Positions 5,904 to 9,711 of a DNA stretch of 9,711 nucleotides are shown one piece after another (positions within the stretch are counted from its first letter, which is position 1; the number at the start of each line of letters is the position of its first letter). The DNA comes from JAHHLP01 sp041609895 (GTDB lineage Bacteria > Bacteroidota > Rhodothermia > Rhodothermales > JABDKH01), in assembly GCA_041609895.1 (NCBI GenBank), contig JBFIPX010000119.1, forward strand, positions 1 through 9,711, written 5' to 3'. The notes beneath the pieces were generated by a model. It saw nothing but the letters and a program-made list of their open reading frames with translations, was not told the DNA's origin and made no database searches. The position numbers were made by a program, and so were the translations under genes.

Positions 5904-8372
5904 TTACGTTGTGGGTGTTATTCGGACCCTCGTTGAGTCGAGAGCAAGTTTTCCGCTGATCCGATCGTAATCGTCTCGGATAATCGTGCACGGGTTCGCA
6001 CCAAACCCGGCGGCATACCGTCCGTACGACGTGTGGCCAAGTCCGAACGGCACGGCGATGACGTTTGGCGTGACACCTGGGTGTATTACCGCCTGCGCGC
6101 GAATGCTGCCTACATCGGACTCTATCCAGATCCATTCTCCGTCTTTGACCCGCGCCGCTTCCGCCGTCGCGGGGTGTATCTCGGCCCACGTACGCCAGTA
6201 CCGCCTGACGGACTGCCCGAACATCTCCTGCATCATCGGAAGGTTGGCGGTATGCCCGTCGCGGTTGGCCAGTGTCTGAAAAGTCGTTAGATAGAGCGGC
6301 AACCCCGCGGACTGGTCCGGCACCGTTTCGTGATGAGGCAGATAGACAGTATCTCCACGGGACGAGACTCCGAGGCCTGTCAGAATTCGCTCCAGGTTGT
6401 AGCCGCTTCTGTTTTCCTCTGCCGAGCCCAGGTTTCGTATCGCTTCTTCCAGGATCTGGGAGTAAAACTCAAACTTTCCGGAGGGTGTATTGAATACCTC
6501 CGCCCATGGCTTTGAACGCCGTACCGGATCCCACCAGCCGCCGTTGTCGACGATGAGCCGCCAGAATTCCGCGAAAGAGCTGTATCGGCCAATCTGCCAG
6601 CCCCGCTGCTGCAGGAACTCCAACCACGATCGTGCGACGCCTTCCGTTATCACCGCGCCGCGCCCGCTGTCGAACACTCCCTCAAGCCGGTACCTGAGCT
6701 GAGCCTCAAACGACGACATCGACATCGCCTGGGCAACTCCGCCCCCTATCTGCTGTCCGATTTCACTGAGAACGTCACTCGTGTGCCGCGTGTCGTGGAA
6801 TGGCTCCACCACGGGTTGCTGGATACCCACGTGCGTGAAGATCACTGAGGTCGTGTTCGAGACCGCATCCCATTTTTCTAGAAAGGAATGGTCGGGCAGG
6901 ACAAGGTCGGCGTACTCCGTCGTCTCGTCGATGAACGGACTGAAGCTGACGATCAATGGGATCTTCTTGAGGGCTTCGGCGAGTTGATGGTGGTTGATCG
7001 CTCGGAAAAGTGGATTGCCCCCGTACAGGAACAGGGTGTCGATCGGATACGGCTCGCCCGAAAGGATATTCTCCGCAAAGCTCTGTAAGGAGAACTCTGC
7101 GAGGGGAAACTGCTGTCGGCGTGAGTCGGCGACACGCGGCTGTCGCAGGCCCTGAGTCGCTTCCGGCTCCGCGGTGAACGGGGGCAAATCCCTGAACGGA
7201 GGTGGTTCCACAAGAAAAACCCCCCCCTCCTGTTCGAAATTGCCGAGCAGCGCGTTGAGGCTGTGCGCGGCAGCCGCAGCATACGTGCCTCCGGTACCGT
7301 CCGTGACACTGGACCCAAGCAGCACCACAGAGGGCCGGTTGTTGCCCAGAGTTCTTGCGATATCGAGAATGGTCTCCGCAGGGACGCCCGTGATCTCGGC
7401 CACGCGCTCGGGATAGTAGCCGGCCAGTACCAGCGATCGGAATCCCATTCTTTGCCGGCCCTGCCGATCGACACGGTCCTCGTAGCCAAAAGTGTGGTCT
7501 GCAATGAACTCCGTGTCTACCATTTCCTCACGGATCAACACATAGGCGATCCCCAGAGCCAGCGCCCCGTACGTGCCGGGCCTTATTGGAATCCACTGGT
7601 CCGCGTTGGCGGCCGTAAGCGTCATCCGACTGTCTACACAGACGAACTGCGTCCGCGAGAAGGTAGCCTGATCCCTTGCCTCGCTGTACAGCTTCGTGTA
7701 ATAGACGGGCGCATGGTCCTCTTCCAGAATATTCGCGCCCATGCAGAGAACGACCCTGCTGTTGAGGATGTCGTAGGCCGGAACTTCCCGGGCGCCCTGC
7801 GTCATTCGGAAGGGTACCGTATCGTTGGTCTGCGACGAGAAGCTGTAGTAATTCGGAGATCCGAACGCGCGCATGAATCGGGCAAAGTGGTCGCTTACGG
7901 CGTCGCTCTCGTCGGAGCCAAGGAATGCAACCTGATGCGGCTTGCCGCCGCGACGCAACGGCGCCAGGCGGTCGGTGATTTCAGTGAGCGCTTCGTCCCA
8001 GCTGACAGGCTCCCAGGTTCCTGCTCCGTGCAGGCCGACCCGCCGCTGCGGCCCTTTCAGCCGCTCGGGATGATACAGCACCTGCAGCCCGGCAAACCCC
8101 ATTGGGCACAGACCTCCCCGATTCACGGGGAATGTCTTGCTCCCTTTTATCGAAACCGGCACGCCGTCAACCAACCTCACGCTGATGCCACAACCACCCG
8201 GACACAGCCTGCAGACCGTGTTCTTCCAGGTCTCTATTCCGGGTCCGTTCTTGACGGCCTCAACCAGCTCGGCGGGCACCTCTATGATCTCGTCAAGCCC
8301 AACGGCCCCGAGCAACGCCGCGCCCGAGACGCCGCCGATCAGCTTAATGAAGTCCCTGCGTCGAATTTGCAT
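5904..8372 (-). CDS. Molybdopterin-oxidoreductase-family subunit (QrcB/ActB1-like), possibly without Mo
   Basis: This 822-residue protein is of the DMSO reductase superfamily. RRRDFIK at residues 4-10 plus a hydrophobic stretch form a Tat signal, so it acts outside the cytoplasmic membrane. Cys54, 57, 61 and 89 form the N-terminal [4Fe-4S] box. The family fold is visible throughout: the VDSRMTLTAANADQW region (246-260), SPFIDETTEYADLVLP (478-493) and a C-terminal cofactor-cap domain with GVTPNVIAVPFGLGH (766-780). Two positions are odd. In the GSPNYY segment (171-176), where polysulfide/thiosulfate reductases carry the Cys ligand to Mo, the matching residue is Thr182. The usual PGTD motif is PGTY (265-268). 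Both suggest it may hold no working Mo site, as known for QrcB and ActB. AGGA lies 5 nt before the ATG. An 8-G tract interrupts codon regularity near residue 383. Its partners are the pentahaem cytochrome (24 nt away) and the iron-sulfur subunit. Confidence 0.93.
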   Translation of the reverse strand: MQIRRRDFIKLIGGVSGAALLGAVGLDEIIEVPAELVEAVKNGPGIETWKNTVCRLCPGGCGISVRLVDGVPVSIKGSKTFPVNRGGLCPMGFAGLQVLYHPERLKGPQRRVGLHGAGTWEPVSWDEALTEITDRLAPLRRGGKPHQVAFLGSDESDAVSDHFARFMRAFGSPNYYSFSSQTNDTVPFRMTQGAREVPAYDILNSRVVLCMGANILEEDHAPVYYTKLYSEARDQATFSRTQFVCVDSRMTLTAANADQWIPIRPGTYGALALGIAYVLIREEMVDTEFIADHTFGYEDRVDRQGRQRMGFRSLVLAGYYPERVAEITGVPAETILDIARTLGNNRPSVVLLGSSVTDGTGGTYAAAAAHSLNALLGNFEQEGGVFLVEPPPFRDLPPFTAEPEATQGLRQPRVADSRRQQFPLAEFSLQSFAENILSGEPYPIDTLFLYGGNPLFRAINHHQLAEALKKIPLIVSFSPFIDETTEYADLVLPDHSFLEKWDAVSNTTSVIFTHVGIQQPVVEPFHDTRHTSDVLSEIGQQIGGGVAQAMSMSSFEAQLRYRLEGVFDSGRGAVITEGVARSWLEFLQQRGWQIGRYSSFAEFWRLIVDNGGWWDPVRRSKPWAEVFNTPSGKFEFYSQILEEAIRNLGSAEENRSGYNLERILTGLGVSSRGDTVYLPHHETVPDQSAGLPLYLTTFQTLANRDGHTANLPMMQEMFGQSVRRYWRTWAEIHPATAEAARVKDGEWIWIESDVGSIRAQAVIHPGVTPNVIAVPFGLGHTSYGRYAAGFGANPCTIIRDDYDRISGKLALDSTRVRITPTT
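7220..7227. repeat. Homopolymer tract of eight C (eight G in the coding strand)
   Basis: Eight C residues directly follow five A on the plus strand, read as G8 followed by T5 in the molybdopterin-family gene near codons 382-386 (E-G-G-V-F). The reading frame is intact in this sequence. Such tracts can slip during replication or be miscalled in sequencing. Confidence 0.8.
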
Positions 8373-8396
8373 AGGTTCCTGATCCGCGGCTGTGCC

Positions 8397-8966
8397 CTAC
8401 CGGTGGCAGGCCAGGCAATCGTTTGTGACCTTGTTGTCTCGGTGACAGTCCATGCACCAGTCCATGGTCTGGTCCACAACCGGCCGCGACGGCGGAACGG
8501 TCATCGCCGGTACGTCACCGTGGCACGTCATACACTCGATCTCTCCGAGAACGACATGCCGTCGATGAGAGAAGTAAACGTGGCGCGGCATCTCGTATAT
8601 CCGCTGCCACGGTATGGGTGTGCCCTCCTCTATGTACCGGAGCAGCAGGGCTTCGTCCTCGGAATCCGACATGGGCTCGTCGGCGTGGCAGTCCGTGCAG
8701 AGGTCGACCGGAGGTAGTGTGGCCGAGGGAAGAGACTCAACCTGCGAATGGCAGTCCGTACACTCCAGGCCCTCCTCAACGTGGACGCTGTGGTTGAAGG
8801 CTATCGGCTGCTCAATGGTGTCGCCGTCCGGTATGGCGGCGCGGACGATGAATACGCCCGCCACGATCAACAAGCCTGCGCCCGCAATTCTTCCGATCGT
8901 CACGGTGACACTGTGCTGGTGAGTGCAGTCGGAGTCGGAGTCCAGTCCGAGAAAGGCGGACCGCAA
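8397..8966 (-). CDS. Pentahaem cytochrome c with N-terminal membrane anchor (ActA/QrcA-like)
   Basis: This is the periplasmic electron-exchange subunit of the Qrc/ACIII-like module. One hydrophobic helix (about residues 23-43) anchors it. Five CXXCH motifs follow at 69-73, 90-94, 145-149, 171-175 and 184-188, the last almost at the C-terminus. FNHSVH (57-62) and the PRHVYFSHRRH stretch (127-137) supply extra His residues, as expected for bis-His haems of the cytochrome c7/ActA type. The pentahaem count equals that of ActA, and the next gene is the molybdopterin-family subunit, which fits. The start is uncertain. The longest form begins with TTG at 8966; a GTG at 8903 would place the helix close to the N-terminus (168 residues). 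Neither has a convincing Shine-Dalgarno sequence, although codon third positions between the two remain GC-rich, as in coding DNA. Confidence 0.92.
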   Translation of the reverse strand: MRSAFLGLDSDSDCTHQHSVTVTIGRIAGAGLLIVAGVFIVRAAIPDGDTIEQPIAFNHSVHVEEGLECTDCHSQVESLPSATLPPVDLCTDCHADEPMSDSEDEALLLRYIEEGTPIPWQRIYEMPRHVYFSHRRHVVLGEIECMTCHGDVPAMTVPPSRPVVDQTMDWCMDCHRDNKVTNDCLACHR

Positions 8967-9058
8967 CGGCTCAAATGAAGCACAATGTCTTCACACGCGT
9001 TGTGGGGGCTTTCCCCGCAGTCGTGTCGGGCGTTCCCTTACCGCCCGCGGCCTGCCCA

Positions 9059-9307
9059 TTATTCGCGCCGCAGCCGCTTCAGCACGAGACGCACGGCGGA
9101 AGCTAGCGCCGTCACCCCCAGTGCAGCGAGAAACGTGTATTTCAAGAAGTACGTGTACAGCGACTCGAGCGCCGGCCAAAACATCGCCTGTCCGCTTTGA
9201 TATGCCAGTGCGGCCACCACAGGGGGAATCACGATCATCGCCATCACGAAGACCACGACTGCGACGGTCGCCTCCCTGCCCCAGCCTGATGTCGACGTAT
9301 CACTCAT
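9059..9307 (-). CDS. Small two-helix membrane protein of unknown function
   Basis: This 82-residue protein has two predicted membrane helices (about 13-35 and 55-75) and a basic C-terminal tail (K-R-L-R-R-E). I do not recognise the family. The frame extends further upstream, but the ATG at 9307 is chosen because AGGAGG lies exactly 6 nt before it, and because it overlaps the stop of the preceding gene by 8 nt (ATGAGTGA), typical of coupled translation. With both helices linked by a loop containing W44, it could be a small accessory or assembly subunit of the respiratory complex encoded 92 nt downstream. Equally, it could belong with the hydrolase-like gene upstream. No haem, Cys or His motif is present. 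Confidence 0.75.
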   Translation of the reverse strand: MSDTSTSGWGREATVAVVVFVMAMIVIPPVVAALAYQSGQAMFWPALESLYTYFLKYTFLAALGVTALASAVRLVLKRLRRE

Positions 9308-9711
9308 GCGCGGCCTCCTGATGCGAAATCGATTGACGAGGTTGATCGCAATCCGCAATCCGCCCGCGCCAGCCCTTGCCTATCGGCTCTCCCAGGATCC
9401 TGCAGATAAACGCGTCCACCACCTCGGTCCGGTTCGAAAAGTCCGGTTGCCTCGCCTCGATCCGGATGTCGCCGGCTGCGTCCTCGGTCAGTCGATAGCT
9501 GAAAACCGGGTCACCCTGTTCTTCGAGATAGAAGTCGGTCCTGCCTACGTGCAGGTCGTCAAAGTAGAGCCCGTCGGCTCGCTCGGTTATCGTGAAGAGC
9601 TCGCGGGAAAACCAGAACAGGACGGAAGCGGTGCCTTCCCGCGCATTCGGCGGCAACAGGTACTCGCGTTTTGGAATCGGCCGAAAGGACATCACATTCT
9701 CTTCGTCAAGC
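9300..9711 (-). CDS. C-terminal part of a probable DUF457/YdjM-like membrane-bound metal-dependent hydrolase (5' end outside window)
   Basis: The minus-strand frame is open to the right edge of the window, so the GTG/ATG codons at 9695 and 9692 are probably internal and only the last 136 residues are seen. The segment with FSRELFTITERADGLYF, then DLHVGRTDF and PVFSYRL, resembles the tail of DUF457 proteins, which typically have a reading like FSRGFY-...-DLRFG-...-FVFSFR after their membrane and metal-binding region. The metal-binding N-terminal part is not in the window, so activity cannot be judged. The stop overlaps the next gene by 8 nt. The identification rests on remembered family pattern only. 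Whether it shares a transcript with the respiratory genes is unknown, and its biological link to them is unclear. Confidence 0.6.
   Translation of the reverse strand, partial: LDEENVMSFRPIPKREYLLPPNAREGTASVLFWFSRELFTITERADGLYFDDLHVGRTDFYLEEQGDPVFSYRLTEDAAGDIRIEARQPDFSNRTEVVDAFICRILGEPIGKGWRGRIADCDQPRQSISHQEAAHE
9314..9319 (-). promoter_or_regulatory. Strong ribosome binding site for the small membrane protein
   Basis: AGGAGG on the minus strand lies 6 nt before the ATG at 9307. It is the only consensus-quality Shine-Dalgarno sequence I see in the window, and it decides the start of the 82-aa gene. Confidence 0.7.

Noticed and set aside
7263..8717. Plus-strand open frame of 484 codons antisense to the molybdopterin-family and pentahaem genes
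   Set aside because: It lies opposite two genes with clear family motifs, shows no recognisable domain, and long antisense frames are expected from GC-rich codon bias.
8992..9004. Near-palindrome around ACGCGT, considered as an operator for the respiratory operon
   Set aside because: Symmetry is broken by one base and no promoter elements can be identified around it; too weak to report as a site.
9005..9016. GGGG-loop-CCCC hairpin between the small membrane protein and the pentahaem gene, considered as a terminator
   Set aside because: The stem is only 4 bp with no T-run in transcript sense, so it does not qualify as an intrinsic terminator.
8967..9058. Search for a promoter in front of the pentahaem gene
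   Set aside because: No sequence close to a -35/-10 pair is visible in these 92 nt; transcription may start upstream of the window or use a promoter type I cannot recognise.
1..9711. Mobile elements, CRISPR arrays, tRNA or rRNA genes
   Set aside because: No transposase, integrase, direct-repeat array or RNA gene signature was seen on either strand; nearly all of the window is accounted for by the respiratory genes.

Overview
The window is one strand-consistent block of electron-transport genes. Everything supportable is on the minus strand, so transcription runs from high to low coordinates. Base composition is moderately high GC. Several genes appear to use TTG or GTG starts, and Tat and Sec export signals, c-type haem motifs and a Rieske/cytochrome b pair point to a Gram-negative-type, probably menaquinone-respiring bacterium. 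The exact lineage cannot be fixed from the sequence; a Gemmatimonadota- or Rhodothermota-like environmental bacterium is a guess from gene content only.

Layout in transcription order. (1) 9711-9300: 3' end of a gene resembling the C-terminus of DUF457/YdjM-type membrane-bound metal-dependent hydrolases. (2) 9307-9059: an 82-aa protein with two membrane helices, overlapping the previous gene by 8 nt. (3) 8966-3834: a four-gene module of pentahaem cytochrome c, Tat-exported molybdopterin-oxidoreductase-family protein, four-cluster ferredoxin-like subunit and NrfD/PsrC-type membrane quinone subunit. This is the subunit set of Qrc (QrcABCD) and of the core of alternative complex III (ActA, ActB, ActC). 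(4) 3829-721: a membrane-anchored tetrahaem cytochrome c, a Rieske protein and a full-length cytochrome b of b6 type, i.e. a bc-type complex with a tetrahaem protein in the place expected for cytochrome c1. (5) 731 to the left edge: a secreted multihaem cytochrome c with six CXXCH motifs before the window ends. It is open in a minus-strand frame that runs off the edge.

Modules 3 to 5 are packed with gaps of 3, 4, 10, 15, 24 and 99 nt and one 11-nt overlap, so they probably form one operon. Together they encode at least 15 c-type haems, two b haems, a Rieske cluster and five predicted [4Fe-4S] clusters. The simplest reading is an integrated quinol/cytochrome chain that couples a Qrc/ACIII-like module to a bc-type complex and passes electrons to a periplasmic multihaem relay. 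The direction of electron flow and the final donor or acceptor cannot be read from the window.

The most unusual molecular details are as follows. The molybdopterin subunit appears to lack the usual Mo-ligand residue and a conserved cofactor-binding Asp. A WNHxPxM motif is repeated four times in the tetrahaem protein, whose domains lack the usual Met-Pro haem-ligand motif. A signal-peptide-like segment lies inside that same protein.
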